Positions 1-27,003 are shown, counted from the stretch's first letter. The stretch is DNA of 64,000 bases from Cliona cf. orientalis (GCA_963930775.1 OZ005690.1:1405725-1469724), one strand, 5' to 3'. The notes: generated by a model from the letters alone, not told the origin. Made by a program: numbers and translations.

Positions 1-357
1 AAAAAAATTATGACAACCGTTCCGCTATTAAAATCTCACGGCACGCTGTAGAGCAGGTATGTTGCAGAACTTCGTCCTTTTCGAGCGAACAATACTGTAT
101 ATGAATATCACTCCGTATAAGTCCCACGAAGTAGTGCCAGGATCTATCAGCGAAAATGACTATGAACACCGTGACCCTAGCTAGCCCTGCACACCTTATA
201 AGGCAAGTGCTAGTGTGATCATCATGTGATGTGCAAGCGCGAGTCAAGGTCACGCCCACGTACGTTTAGCCACGCCCCCATCCTATTCGAGCTAGCGCTT
301 AGCGTCGCGTCCTAGATCCTTCGTAGATCGTATGACTGTGTATTTGGCGCTCTGAAA

Positions 358-1154
358 ATGTCGAGTAGAGAGGCTAGCAGCAATCACATCTCTGTAGGCG
401 ATCCTCCACGCAGGAAGCTGAACGAGTACAGGAGTCGAGAGGTAGCAGAGGAGCTATGTCTGATGGACTCTGAACTTTTGAGAAAGATCGACGCAGCTGA
501 ACTGCAGAACGGAGCATGGATGAAGAAAGACAAGGTTTGTGGAGGAGGGGAGAGGGAGAGAGAGAAAGAGGGAGAGCGAGAGAGAAGGAGAGGGAGGGAA
601 AAAGAGAGAGAGAGAGCTGTGCTTTGTCCCTCACCTGCAGAAATACTCCCTCGCCCCCAACATCATGGCGATGGTGAGCTCCTTCAATCAGCTGGCTTTA
701 CTAATACCCTCTGAGATCCTTGAAGAACAGACACCCCATGCAAGGGCAAAGGTCATATCTAGCTTCATAAAGGTGAGTGGACCAGTTCCACAAAGATTAT
801 TAATGGATAATAATTATGGGAGCTATGGTTTTGTCATACATAATTGATCCCAACTGTTTGGCAGTAGATTGCTAGCAAGTGTCATTCATTTGGCAACTAC
901 AATTCTCTGAAGGCAGTTCTTGCTGGTCTTCAGTGCACCCCCATCTTCAGACTTAAGAAGACATGGAAGGAGGTATCTTCTAAGAAAAGAAAGTGAGTAC
1001 CAATCCTTTCCTATCTCCCCCCCCCCCTCTATCTTTCTCTCACCATCCACCTCATGATCATTGAGTAGAGCCTCATTACTACGTTTCTAGATACTTGAAA
1101 GATTGCATAGACGTAGTACTTGACATGAACAACTTCATATTATAGAATGTTTCC

Positions 1155-1203
<49 letters not shown>

Positions 1204-1208
1204 TCTCT

Positions 1209-1299
<91 letters not shown>

Positions 1300-2963
1300 T
1301 CCACCTGCAATTATTTGTGATCAGTTACTGTCCATTGATCCATGTGGGGTCTCTCTCCTTGTCTCTATTTGGTGTTGGTGGGAGGAAGTCTGTTTTGTTT
1401 GCTAACTCAGCGGTGTCCTATTAGGTTACCATGGACAGAATGGACGGCCATTAGCGACGCAAATTACTCACCATTGCCTTGTAAGCCTCCCCCCTCCCTC
1501 CCCAACCTCACGTTAGTGAAATAGCAATGGTGGCAAATTCTATCACAGTTATCACTCCATTGCCTTCAAAGCCCCCCACCCCCCAGTTTCACATCATAGT
1601 AGAGTTAGCGATGCTAAATATTGTCCATGTAACAGTTCACCATTGCCCTCTAAGCCCCCCTGGGTCCCCCCCCCCCCCCAACCTCTCAATCCCCCCAACT
1701 CACATCCGTGCAAAGGGGGGCATAGCAATGGTATAGATCTATCATAATAGCCACTCAAAATCGCCTTCTAAGCCCCTTTTACCCCCCACCTCAGATCTGG
1801 AGTACAAGTGCAATGACCATAACTAATGGCTGTCATAGTAACTAGACTATGGATAATTCAAGTCTGTGCGCTGATTATCCATTGAAGTACAGCTGAGTGC
1901 TAATTAGTTTAGCATAACTCTAATAACTGTTGATTTAATAATTGCCAGTGATAAAAGAAAGATAGCCATGTTTAGCATACTTCACTCCTGTGAAGATAAG
2001 ACTCTTGGGAATAAAAAAAAAACTTTCTTCGATAGATATTACTTAGTAGCTCAGGGTTCCAGTAGTTGTTAGATTTCGTAAGCTCCACCAAATCTAATAT
2101 CTACTGTAGTTCATGGGCTGTATACTGTATAATGGCTGGCAATAGAGCATTTTATGTTTGCAAACTGTCCCCAGTCCTAATTGAATCCAGCTGCCTCCTG
2201 GTCACATCTGGAGAGGACCTAAAATGCATTGAGCCAGAATCCTTACACTAAGTATAATATAGTATAGTTTATAGAGTGGAACTGCCGGGATTTGCAATTC
2301 TGAAGCTTTATAACTTTCACCCTGTGGTGATCGTGCATGACTCAGCTTCTGTTGATATTGCATCACCTCTCCTGTCCAATGTAGCAGAGCTGTGTATGAT
2401 TGTGTAAGAGAATCTCCTTGTGTTGACAAATGGTAGAGACAGAAATATCTTGATATTCTAAACTTATGGTTTCGATGCTTTCGTGCACGTGTTGTTTATC
2501 TCTCTCCCTCTCTCCCCCCCCCTCTCCCCTTTCCTGCTCACCTCTTTCTCTCCTTTTTTCTCTCTTTCCCCCTCTCTCCTCTCTATCTTTCTCTCCCCCT
2601 CTCCTCCCATTCCTTCCCTACAGACGTTTCCAGTACCTCTGTGACCTCCTATCCGAGGACAGCAACTGGCAGCTCTATCGCGAAGAGGTCACTCAGAAAC
2701 TCCAAACACAGTCCCCTCTGATCCCGTTCCTTGGCATCTTTCTCACCACGGTAGCTCTAAGCCAAGAAGCCGACAATCTGGTGGAGGTCGCCAGCTTGAG
2801 CTCGAGGGAGAGTGTGTCCAGCCAGAAGAGGAGGGACTCTCTCTACGAGAACTACGTCATTCTGGAGGCGGTGACCGTGAGGAAGAAACTGGAGAAGCTG
2901 AGAAGGAGACAATCTTTGGAAAGTGAGTTGTGTTGAGTGTTTGTGTGAGTGTGTACATGTGTG

Positions 2964-3014
<51 letters not shown>

Positions 3015-5355
3015 GAGTGGTGGGGTTGAGCGCATCTATCATGCAGTGTACAACATGTATGTATGCATACTTTATCGTGTGTGGGAGAGAGAAAATGTAT
3101 AAAATAATATAGGAATGCGCGATGTTTACTTAGGATAGCTGTTTGTCTAGGCTCACCTCAATTTGTGCTGACTAACCCTATCTTGTACATGTAACTTCCT
3201 CTCATCAATCGCTTGCTTCCATAACTAGTACGTGAATATTAAACGGGACGAATCACTTTTGGTATGCACGTACATATACATGTACTTATGTAACTATCAT
3301 GTCTACGTCATGTCCGCAGATTCAACCCTTTCACGACGTTCCACTATCAGCAGCCCCGACCCCGATCCCGACTCCACCCACCACTCTTCTGACCCCGCCC
3401 ACCACTTTTCTGACTCCGCCCACCACTCTTCTGACCCCGCCCCCACCTCTGACCCTGTCCACTCATCCATTCTTCACGATTCCGAAGATAGCGACCCCGA
3501 TGACCTTGAATCTGCCGTGTCAGGTCCCATTCCCAAACCACTTCTCTCAGATTCCAAACCCAAATCACTCCTGGAAGATGATGAATATGAACAGGACAAA
3601 AGAGAGAGAACTTCCGAAATGAGATTTTCATTTTCAAAAGATGACGAGATTCGATTGGTCACTTCGCCGTTAACTAAAGACATGAGATCGAATAGTATTA
3701 GTACACCAAAAGTGCCAATAATTCATTCAGAGGAGGAGGAGGAGTCCGATACTGATACGGAAGAAACGTCCACAGCTGCACCTAGTTCGACGGCTGAAGA
3801 TGAAGAACCGAAAAGTGCACAGTCAGCAAAGTCTACAAAAGCAGACAGAGAGACACCGTTCAGTGAGTATTATGCTGAGATAAAAAGTCTACCAACTTCG
3901 AGTTCTAAATCACTTCCAGCTCAAGTAGATGCAGCAGATGAACAAAAAGTCGACACAACAAAACGAGAAAAAGTTGAACATTCAGCCACTAACGTACTGA
4001 CTAGTTCCATGACCAAAGATGATGAGTCGTCAAAATTGCGATCCGTTCGATCGCCTCTACTTGGACGAGAAGACGCCTCGGCTGGTGCTACGACTTCGTA
4101 CGTGTGCACCAACGGTGGGATGGTTTTTGCGTACAAGCGACCCTCAAGCTGCGAAATTGATGGGTCCGCGATTACTGAAATTGAAGGTCGTGTAAGTCCA
4201 GCGGGTAAGAGGAAAGCCGAGAAGCCAAAGAAAAAGCTATCATCCAGTTCCAATCCTGGAGACCCCGCCCACCACTCTCCGCATAATCAGCGTACAAACT
4301 GCGCTGACCAATCGAGCGAGAGCAATCAAGTGAGTGGGCGGTTCTCCCCTCGAAGGATGGCAAAGAGTCTGAGATCCACTATGAAAGAGGGCGGCAAGAA
4401 GACTAAAGTAACAATATCGAGTTTGAGAATCAGAAAGACGAAACTGAGAGAAAGTATTCTACCGGATAAGCCTGTTGAACCTGTTAATAAACCAGGTGCC
4501 GGGAGAAAGTTGAGTGGTAGTCTTGAGTGCCTCATCGATGCCGTGAAGAAAGAGGATTTCTGTGAAATTGACCCATTCGCTGGAGAGCTCTCTCGATCGG
4601 CAAGTATGTTCAACGTTTCAGTAGATCTTGATGAAGACTCTGAAGTGGACCACTTCTCCCCGGAAGTGGATATAGATCGATCGATAAGTGTAACCTCCGA
4701 CAGATCACTTCGGACAGAGAGCCAAACGTCAAACGAATCGTTGCAAAGACTTGAAGAGGATTGCGATAGCGACGACCCACCTGTGGTACTTCGACGGTTG
4801 AAACGCAGTAGCGTCCACGGGTTTTACGACCCGCAAGAATACCACCAGCAGCAGCGTAGGCCACCACCCCCTCTACCTAGTGATGAATTCTCCGCGAGTA
4901 AGAAATTGGAGCATCGTCACTCGCTGAAGACGATCAAAGAAGATAAGCAACTCACTCGATTCACTCGCCACGTTCGGAATAAATCCGACACTTCGATGCT
5001 GCCGCCTTTTCGACCACCGAGTGGAAGCAAGTCGCCATCCACTACTCCAAAAAGTCACCAGCATTCGTTCAATAATTTATTTCAATCTCTCCAGGAGCAT
5101 TTGAAGAGCACTATCTCAATGCCGAATGTATTTCGTCGAGAGAGGCACAGTAGGCCAATCGTTTCAGAACTCGCTCCCCCCGAGATTTCGAAGGATACGG
5201 ACCCAATAACGCTGTTGATTCAGTACCAGTTTCTGTCGCTGCGCTGCTGCCCCGGAGTGAAGAGTAGACCAGAGCTGAGAGCACTTTTGTTGAGCGCCCC
5301 TCACAACTCGGAGGGGCAGAATTATAAGCTCTCGTTCGAGCGAGAACCAAATTGA
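358..5355 (+). CDS. RasGEF (CDC25-domain) gene A, five exons, 922 aa
   Basis: Predicted exons are 358-534, 641-772, 868-992, 2624-2922 and 3320-5355. All junctions are GT/AG and the joined length is divisible by three. Exons 1-4 encode a CDC25-type exchange domain: the N-terminal YRSREVAEELCLMD..ELLRKI block with GAWMKKDK, then LAPNI with PSEILEE, RAKVISSFIK, NSLKAVLAGLQ, TPIFRLKKTWKEV and the PLIPFLGIFLTTV strand. In the family this domain drives GDP release from Ras-like GTPases at membranes. Exon 5 encodes ~680 residues rich in Ser, Asp, Glu and Pro, starting with a short DP/SD/HH repeat, and ends in ELRALLL..SEGQNYKLSFEREP. That end resembles the closing helix of the CDC25 fold, so the domain looks interrupted. 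No REM, SH2 or C1 domain is visible. The ATG at 358 is chosen because it precedes the domain; gene B has ~90 more N-terminal residues, so an upstream exon is possible. Family call is firm; the exact subfamily and target GTPase are not known. Confidence 0.85.
1154..1297. repeat. (CT)n microsatellite in gene A intron 3
   Basis: A long CT run with a few CTTT interruptions. It lies in the third intron of gene A, between the exons ending at 992 and starting at 2624. Confidence 0.95.
1465..1790. repeat. Minisatellite, ~4 diverged copies of 85-110 bases
   Basis: Copies begin with a CACCATTGCCTTNTAAGCCCC-like core (near 1470, 1555, 1640 and 1755), followed by a C-rich run, then AGCAATGGT or a variant. 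It lies in gene A intron 3. The short open frames here come from the repeat and are not genes. Confidence 0.75.
2965..3017. repeat. (GA)n microsatellite in gene A intron 4
   Basis: A GA run just downstream of the donor at 2923. It creates spurious open frames on both strands. Confidence 0.95.
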
Positions 5356-6086
5356 ATCTGCATGTACCGGTACTTCACTTCCTTTTTTGAAACCATTATT
5401 ATTATCAATCTCTTTATGTATTATACAGTGTCACATTTTTCCATTTCTGTTTCTTGAATTCATCAGCAGCTGTGTTCATAATAATAATTATTATACCGGC
5501 CAGTAACTGTTGTGTTTCTCAAAGTTGATGGTTATTATTATTATCATAATAATTATTATGAGTCAAACACAAATCCTCATAATGCATGCTGACAGTCAGA
5601 ATTCCAGGCTCTATGAAGAGAGGGAGAGGGTGGGCGGCGGTTAACTATCTTAAATAATATTGTTACTGTATTATTGTAATACAATAACTGTAGTTACAGG
5701 ATGTGTGTGCAGACCGGTATATTCTATAATAATTATAGTTTAATTACGCGATCAAAGATAGTGTGCATTCATGCATCGATAATATAATTATAGCAACTGT
5801 GGAGCAGTTTGTGCATGCTCATCAAATTCCTTGCATGTATGCTCACAGTCTCATTCCCAAACCCCATGCACCCTTCAGTGAATAATATTATCATAGGCTA
5901 ATAAGTTAGTATTCAGAATTGAATTCAAATGGCAATACAGCTTTGCAAAAGATTTGAGTATTCAATAATTATAGATACATACATACATAAATTATACACT
6001 TTCACTGCACACAAAACATTAACACACTTTAAATTGCTGAACAAGACAAGATCAATTAATAATATTATGGAAAAAAAATTTTATTT
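5356..6086. other. Convergent intergenic region between the two RasGEF genes
   Basis: An AT-rich 731-base spacer between the stop of gene A (+) and the stop of gene B (-), holding both 3' ends. On the minus strand an AATAAA hexamer (6080-6085) lies only two bases beyond gene B's stop codon, too close to be a convincing polyadenylation signal. No gene is seen. Confidence 0.7.
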
Positions 6087-20516
<14,430 letters not shown>

Positions 20517-20853
20517 GATTTAGATATTTTTCTGTAAACTAGAGTAGATCTCTACACATTCAAATAAAAGCCAGCAAACAAAGCCACACTAGTAACTTTA
20601 TATCCGCAGTGCATGTTCTTGAGCCACGCCTCCAACGTCGATGCTACAGATCTACGCATGCGCGTTCTCAACAATATCACCCCGCCCACTTCGTACGGGA
20701 TTGGGAATCGGTATACGCGTATATACGAGGTATTTACCGGATACGAACACAGTTCCTGTTCTGTGCGCATGCGCCAAATTGTGTACAATATTTAGGCCTG
20801 TCTATTCCTTTTCAACATAATTTGAAATTTGAGGATCCCAGCGATCGCTCATC
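20517..20853. promoter_or_regulatory. Divergent promoter region, RasGEF B / Ig unit U1
   Basis: Only ~337 bases separate the start codons of gene B (-) and U1 (+). The 3' part, TCTATTCCTTTTCAACATAA..GAGGATCC(C)AGCGATCGCTCATC, is kept almost unchanged before the U2 leader at 28683-28727, so it is likely 5'UTR or core promoter of the Ig genes. No TATA box is evident. Confidence 0.5.
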
Positions 20854-22163
20854 ATGTCCGCTAAGTGGACGGTAATGTTAATTTTTCTGGTACAGTCAGT
20901 GCCTGTGGTGGGACTGGAGTGTACTGATGGTGCCTTATCGAGGGCACAGTGCAGCATCAGCCCAAGTATCAGATGTGAGTTGACTTAAATTATTTAAAAG
21001 TATACATTTTATTATTGCAACAAAATTATTGTTATGCTACAGCATTTTTAATGTATGAGAGTCTGCCTGGATCAGTGATGATGAGATATCGTCATCCTGC
21101 CACATCATACTCGTGGAATAAATCAGATGATGGTAGTGCTGCTATTGCTGTGATACTGGACACCTCTTCTGATAAGTATACAGTCATTGATGGCAATTCT
21201 CTAGATATTAGTTTAGATAATATTACCGGAGTAGATGGTGGTCTATATCACTGTGTGTATGGTGGACTTGGGACTTCACCTCAGTTGTGTGCAAGTTTAT
21301 GTGTTCGGTGAGTCAACACCATTTGCATAAGTAGCTTTGTATGTTTATATTAGCCAAAAATGGGAAATAACAAGTGTATACTGGTATTGGTATTCCCTAT
21401 ATTTACTCTTTCAAATGCTAGTCAAGAAGATGCTGGCATTTACGAGGTTGTTGTGGAGGGAACTCACCCAGCAACAGGCTCTCTTATTACATTTAAGAAG
21501 CGCTTTCATCTTCTCATAGGTATACCATTAAAATTATTATAATTATATTGCTTATGGGTACACCGAGGGATAATTAAATTTATTACCACACAAATGGAAG
21601 TGAGCCTATATTTCATATTATAGGGAATATAATATCAAGTCGCTGGCCAAGTTAATGATATTGTAGGAATAGCTACAGCTGCAGCCTGTATTTGGGGCAT
21701 ATATCTGGCCAACTTTTATTGGCTAAGATTTATTTAGTATTATTGTACATAGCTAGTTATAGCTATAATGTAGAAGTACTGTAGCCTTCAGCCAAGGGGG
21801 GATTTTTTTCCTGTCCCTCTATTATTATTATTATAGCGACTTGTGAACAGTCGGACCAGCAATAGGATATCATTAGAGTTAGTCAGCAGACCAACACTGT
21901 GAAGGTGCTGGCCCGTAAGACATGGGGTTAGACTATCATTTGGGAAAATTTATGACAGGGTGATCAGTGAAATTTCAAGGTAAAAGTCCAAAAATGGTAT
22001 ATAGTCATGCATGCATGTTCTTGCTTGTGGCCCACATAAGCAGCAGGTGTTAGCAAAGTCATAATTATAGTAGTGACGGTAGCTACTAGCTATCAATACT
22101 CCTGGTGGCGTAAACTTCCAAGACTTCAAACTTGTATGGCTACAATATACCTCAAGCTATGAT

Positions 22164-22465
22164 CATAGGCGGATCCAGCATAGGGGCACAAGGGGCACGT
22201 GCCCCCCCTTTTTGGAGAGCCACACATGCAAGCTATATAGCTACAAGAGAGGCACACATTCTAGGGCTATCAACTGTGGAGTAAAACTATCTATAAACCA
22301 ACTTACTTAGTGCTTTTTAGCTCAAATGGCTGAGCCACTTCCATTTACCACGTGTCGACTAGCGTTGAGCGGCAATTTAAGGGGTGTGGTCAAGCGTTAG
22401 GGGGCGGGGTCGCAAAATTTTCGCGCGCGTGCCCCCTCCTATCACAAATCCTGGATCCGCCACTG
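22164..22465. mobile_element. MITE with CATAGGCGGATCCAG ends
   Basis: 302 bases with inverted ends (CATAGGCGGATCCAG and CTGGATCCGCCACTG), flanked by a direct 5-base ATGAT duplication (22159-22163 and 22466-22470). U2 has the uninterrupted site CTCAAGCTATGATTTC near 31080, so insertion happened after the U1/U2 duplication. Terminal CA and GGATCC resemble hAT-like MITEs, but a 5-base target is not typical of hAT; superfamily left open. Confidence 0.85.
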
Positions 22466-22540
22466 ATGATTTCTTCCATAATTAGTTCCATAGTTTGCAA
22501 TCGTGTGCAGGTAGCTAGCATGATGCAAGCACATAATGAT

Positions 22541-24063
22541 AAAATTTAATTGGGGCGAGCCGGAGCGAGCCCCACACTAGTCAGTTCAATCGAGATTTTT
22601 TCCGTTTATATGTTTCTGTCGTACGTCGTTCCGTAAATGCGCTACCTCTAATTTAACGAATACGCTACAATTTTCACCTCGTGCATGCGGTACGGTGGTA
22701 TTTTTTTTGCATTTCGAGGTTCACTTGCACTGAACAGTGAAGTATGGATCCTACGTCTACCCCTTCTACTTCTAAGCGACCTTGCCGGAGTGCTTCACAT
22801 GAAAGCAAACTTCAACGTAGACGAGAGAGAGAAAGAGCTCGCCGTGCTTCGGAAACCCGGCCGCGGCTGAAAAGGAAGCGCGGTTAAGAAAGAGAAGAAT
22901 GAGGGATAGAGCGAGAAGAGCTGCAGAGACTGAGGAACAGAGACAAACAAGACTACAGCAAAAACGTTCCAGGGAAAGCGAAAGATTGGCTGCAGAGAGT
23001 GAACAGCACAGATTGGCCGGGTTGGAGCGAGTCCATATTCATACACGTCAAGCACTTGACACTGAAACTCCAGAGCAACGAGATGCCCGGCTTGACAGGA
23101 TGAGTGTTCGCCAAAGTGAAAGATTGGCTACCGAGACTCCAGAAGAAAGACAGGCCCGCCTATCGCATGTAACAGCTTGCCGAAATGAGAGGTTGACTGA
23201 GGAGACTCTGGACCAAAGAGAAGCCAGGCTGCAGGCTGATAGAGAGAGGCACAGGGACCAAGTGACCCATCTACCCTTACTTGAACAGTCATCAGTTCAA
23301 TCAAAGATGCTGAAGTTTCATGCACACTGTGCAGCGCTGGAAATGCCAACCTGTACAACTTGTTGTAAGCAATTCCCTGGGCTAAAAGTTAATTCACATT
23401 CTGGAGAGTGTCTATCATGCAGTCGGGACAAGCATGTACCAAAGTTGTACTCATCTGAGAACAACATGAATCCTGGCCCTGTACCACAACAACTACAGGT
23501 AAATATGCTCAGTAGCAAATACTACAGCATCATGTCAATGTTGTTTTTTTACATTGCAGGATTTAACACAGGTGGAGGAAATGCTAATATCAGCTGTTTT
23601 ACCAATTATGACCCTCTATCGTCTACCACATGGACAGTATGGCTACAGTGGACATGTCATCAACTTGCCACAAGAATTTGCCAACAGCTTGCCTCGACTA
23701 CCCAGCGAGCTTGATGTCATTATTGTGAGGAAAGAAGGAGCCAATCAGTCACATCGTGACTTTCGTGTCAGGAGGTCTCGAGTGCTATCTGCACTTCAGT
23801 GGTTACAGACAAATAATGTCTACTACCACAACAACTTGACTTCACATATTACATATCCACTGTTATCTTCAATTCTCATTATTATTGTGATTATATATTA
23901 TTTATCATGCTCATTATTATTCATTATTTCAAAATAATATTGTGATTAAAGTTTATCATCCTCTCTTTACCTAAAACACAATATTGAACAAACAAAATTT
24001 TCAATACAGCAGCTATGTTTCTAGCGAAGGCTCGCCCCAGTGATGTTCAAACATCGTCACTAG
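22541..24063 (+). mobile_element. Non-autonomous Helitron (Helitron2-like) fragment
   Basis: Absent from U2, where the flanks meet at ~31165. The 3' end is a textbook Helitron terminus: a perfect hairpin GATGTTCAAACATC (24042-24055), then CTAG (24060-24063). The decamer GGGGCGAGCC at 22552 is repeated inverted as GGCTCGCCCC at ~24029-24038, like the asymmetric inverted repeats of Helitron2/Helentron elements. Inside is a truncated coding region (22743-23835). The 5' limit is approximate. Confidence 0.8.
22743..23835 (+). pseudogene. Helitron Rep/Hel N-terminal fragment (DUF6570-like), broken
   Basis: The 5' part (22743-22887) begins MDPTSTPSTSKRPCR and continues as Arg/Glu-rich repeats. A one-base loss near 22857 shifts the frame, and the reading continues from ~22899 as repeats of the ET.EQR.ARL type. 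Next come a Cys motif (CTTCCKQFPG..CLSCSRDKH) and, after a small intron (23499-23559), VEEMLISAVLPIMTLYRLPHG..GYSGHVINLPQ..LPRLPSELDVI. This is the conserved domain found N-terminal to the helitron-like and PIF1 regions of Helitron proteins. The Rep and helicase domains are absent, so the element could not move by itself. Confidence 0.8.
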
Positions 24064-25828
24064 TAATATTATAGTTCATAGCTTCCTGGATTGCAACATT
24101 GCTTCATGTAGCTACTTGGCAATGCAACCACAGCAAGGACAGTCACTATAAAGTCATACAACTACCCCGCGCGCTTCGTATCTAGTTAGCACAGAAAATG
24201 AGAGCCATATGCGACCTTTATCTAGTGTACTATACTTTATTGCACGCGCGCGCATGCCGAGCATTATCATAGCGCTCGTGGGGGCCTTATTAAACGATTC
24301 GAAGCATAACGAATCCAGTTTTTTTATGGGCTTGGTGTGCTTTCAATTCTCTTAAGTGCCTAGGTCTCGAAATTTGACGATTTTTGTGGTGCCACGATGA
24401 ATCCATACTTCATCCCATACTGCGCGTGCGCATGCGCATGGTGGGTAATTGCTGACATGCACATGTAGGATATTATATTATTATACCTGCAGTTCTTGTA
24501 GCATGCATGCATGTATGAGTGAGGTTTGTCAGCTAGCACTCTTGATTATCATAGATTCCCCTTCTGTAACTCCTTCCCCTCCCCCTGCACCGGTTGGAGT
24601 CCAATCGCTCTGCTCAGTGATTGTCTGGTACAGTCCAGAGGTGTCCTGTGAAGATACGATCAATGGCTATGAGGTGCGATTCTATGATCCAAACTTCACT
24701 CAGTCTAACGTGACGAGGCATGTCGGAGCAAACAGGACCTTTTATGGTGTAACAGAAGATGACAGACTGGCTGGCAAGAACACCCATGTTCAGGTCATAA
24801 AATTATGCCACATCTGATGCACAACGACATAACTTTGGTGTATGTTTTCAAGTTTACAAATACACTCGCACGTTCAACTGTTCATTATAGGTTCGAGTCC
24901 TATACAACAGTATAGTGGGAGAATGGAGCAATGAAATTACTGTTGGTAAGAGATCTTGAATTTTAATCCTGTGAATATCTTGTACTATTAAATTATTCCC
25001 TCAGGATGCGCTCGTGAACAGATGTCGATGTTCAGTGAGTTGAATAGCTAGTAGTATAATTTTTCAAATTCCTCTTTGCTGATGATTATATACCACATCC
25101 CTTGTAGCTCAATCAAAGGGAATTTACGGAATTATATTAATCACTATAGCTGCACAGGATGTCCATGAAAGCACCTTAATGGTTGCATGACATCACATAT
25201 AATCACTAAGAATAATATTGAATTGCTTGAAAGTGAAAGATTATTATCTCATTACCGGTGTGGTAGCGATATAGGCCCCCCCCCCCCCCCTTTTGGGGGT
25301 CCCCTCGGCCCCATGCATATCTCTAGGGATACACGCCCCCAGGCTCATATCGCTAGCGAAATCGTTATGTACAGATATCCTAATTAGATTATCAGCGCAT
25401 GATTATGATGCAATCACACGCGCATCGGTATGGTGAGAGGGGCTGGGGCTGGGGGGGGGGGGGGGGGAGGGGGGGTTGGGGATGGGTTACCAATGGTTAG
25501 CAGGGTTAGCTAGTCTCTAGGGTTTGTCTATCAAAGGGGGAAAATAATGATTGGCAGCAACGACAACAATGGTGGTGTAGTGGCTGGGGCTCTTGTGTGT
25601 GGTACAGAATGGTTCGAATCTTTATGCTTTGATTTTTTTTTTTCACTAAGTTCTCGTAGGGGGACCTATATCGCGGGGAGACCCATATCGCTCCTACACC
25701 GGTACAACATCTGTGCCAAAAATTCATAATAATTCACTGGGAGTTTGGAATGTGCCGTGATGTATACGTACATAGCCAAGATGGATGTTCACATCATAAT
25801 GTTCTATAATATTATTATCACAGATATA

Positions 25829-26290
25829 CAGTGGAACCTGTCTAAAGCGGTCACCATTGGGCCATATATCTGTGGCTGCATTAGAGAGGTGGCTGCAATA
25901 TGCAAAACATAGGTGTAGGAGAAGTGAGGCCTAAGTGGTTGCAAACGTAACTGTAGGCTGCAATAGAGCAGTGGAGGGCGCTGTAAAGTGTTGGGAATGC
26001 CTGCAAGCGCGATTAGCAGGTGGTCTAACAAACCCACAAGTTGTACCTGGCAGCCAAGTGGGGTTTCCCTGGGGGCTGTCCTACAGTGGCCACTATAGGC
26101 AGGCTAATTTGTACTAGTGTAAATGCCATGGGACCTGGCTAACTGGCCGGTATACGCAATAGGCAGGTGGCCGTCCTATCCAGGATGCATTCCATAGTAA
26201 ATGCATTGTGGCTGTTTGGGACCTACAGGATGCGGCTGTATTGAGGAGGTGACCGCCTTGTCCAGGTGACTGCTAAGGCAGGTTCCACTG
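25829..26290. mobile_element. Tc1/mariner-like MITE (CAGTGGAACCTGTCT ends)
   Basis: 462 bases, ends CAGTGGAACCTGTCTAAAGC and its inverse GCTAAGGCAGGTTCCACTG, flanked by TA. It interrupts the U1 IgX exon a few bases after the normal acceptor (25822-25823); U2 and U4 show the clean exon start. The body contains several degenerate internal copies of the end sequence. Confidence 0.85.
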
Positions 26291-26899
26291 TATACTTTAT
26301 GCTCAATGGAACTGTGTACCTCAACAACAGTGATATCCCCCTATTGGGTATAGGGGAGGGAGACCACGCCCTCCAGTGCCGGACCAGCAGGGACGAGTGC
26401 TGTAAAACCTTGCCAAACCGGTTTGGTGACTTCTACTATCCCAATGGAACTAAAATCTTTAATGAAAGGCCAGGGTATGGGTTTTATCGCAACAGAGGTC
26501 AAAAGGTCATACATCTGAATCGGAGGGAGGGGGTCATTTCGCCTGCTGGGAAGTACAGGTGTGAGATAGCTGATGCCGATGGAGAGATGAAGAGCATATT
26601 CATTAATCTGCAGCTGACGGAGTAATAATAATAATATTATTATCACTACAGTAGTGAAAGAATACCGCTATCTTAACAACATTAAAAAATTTAGATCTAT
26701 AGAATATCAAAATTTTGCATGCGTGCTTAGATAATTATTATGCACAAAGGTACACAGGTGATAGTATTATTGTTATTGTTTCATAGATACAAAAATTTGT
26801 TAAAAATGATCATTATACATGATATTGTATAATTTTTTGTTATCATTACAAAGGTAATTGCCAAAAATTCCATGAAATGAACAAAGTCATGACATGGTA

Positions 26900-27003
26900 T
26901 TAAGTTTAGTTTGATTGGATCAGGTCAAAGTTCAACATGTCAACTCGCAGCTCTCTGGTGATCCGTGTCTGACTCTGCCCTCCCCTCTCTCGCCAATCGC
27001 CAC
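26900..27003 (-). pseudogene. Remnant of receptor tail exon after U1
   Basis: CAAAGTTCAACATGTC.ACTCGCA.CTCTC through CTCTCGCCAAT matches the 3' end of the minus-strand receptor exon at 61676-61750, including the stop codon region, then breaks off into a leader-exon fragment. Confidence 0.75.

Larger units (their letters stand above)
20854..26625 (+). pseudogene. U1: broken secreted Ig-Ig-FN3-IgX gene
   Basis: Exons matching intact units: leader 20854-20974, Ig1 21043-21307, part of Ig2 (~21400-21519), FN3a 24555-24793, FN3b 24891-24945, micro-exon 25005-25034 and IgX up to the stop at 26625. Lesions: Ig1 is 265 rather than 261 bases (frameshift near its end), and its B-strand Cys is replaced (RYRH for RCGH). 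Ig2 has lost its acceptor and first ~300 bases by a deletion that joins intron to exon. A 462-base MITE sits in the first bases of the IgX exon. The FN3 and IgX frames themselves remain open, so a shorter product is conceivable. Introns carry a MITE (22164-22465) and a Helitron fragment (22541-24063) that U2 lacks at the same places. Confidence 0.75.

Noticed and set aside
3299..3637. Several overlapping open frames on both strands
   Set aside because: Shadows of the repetitive, C-rich start of gene A exon 5.
6080..6085. AATAAA on the minus strand as gene B polyadenylation signal
   Set aside because: It lies two bases after the stop codon, too close to be trusted.
24888..24902. GGTTCGAGTCC, a tRNA T-arm-like motif (also at 32802)
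   Set aside because: It is the start of the FN3b exon (VRVL), conserved by coding; there is no acceptor stem, D-arm or anticodon arm around it.
26266..26625. IgX frame starting at 26266 as a separate gene
   Set aside because: The upstream residues come from the MITE end; the rest is the U1 last exon and has no signal peptide.
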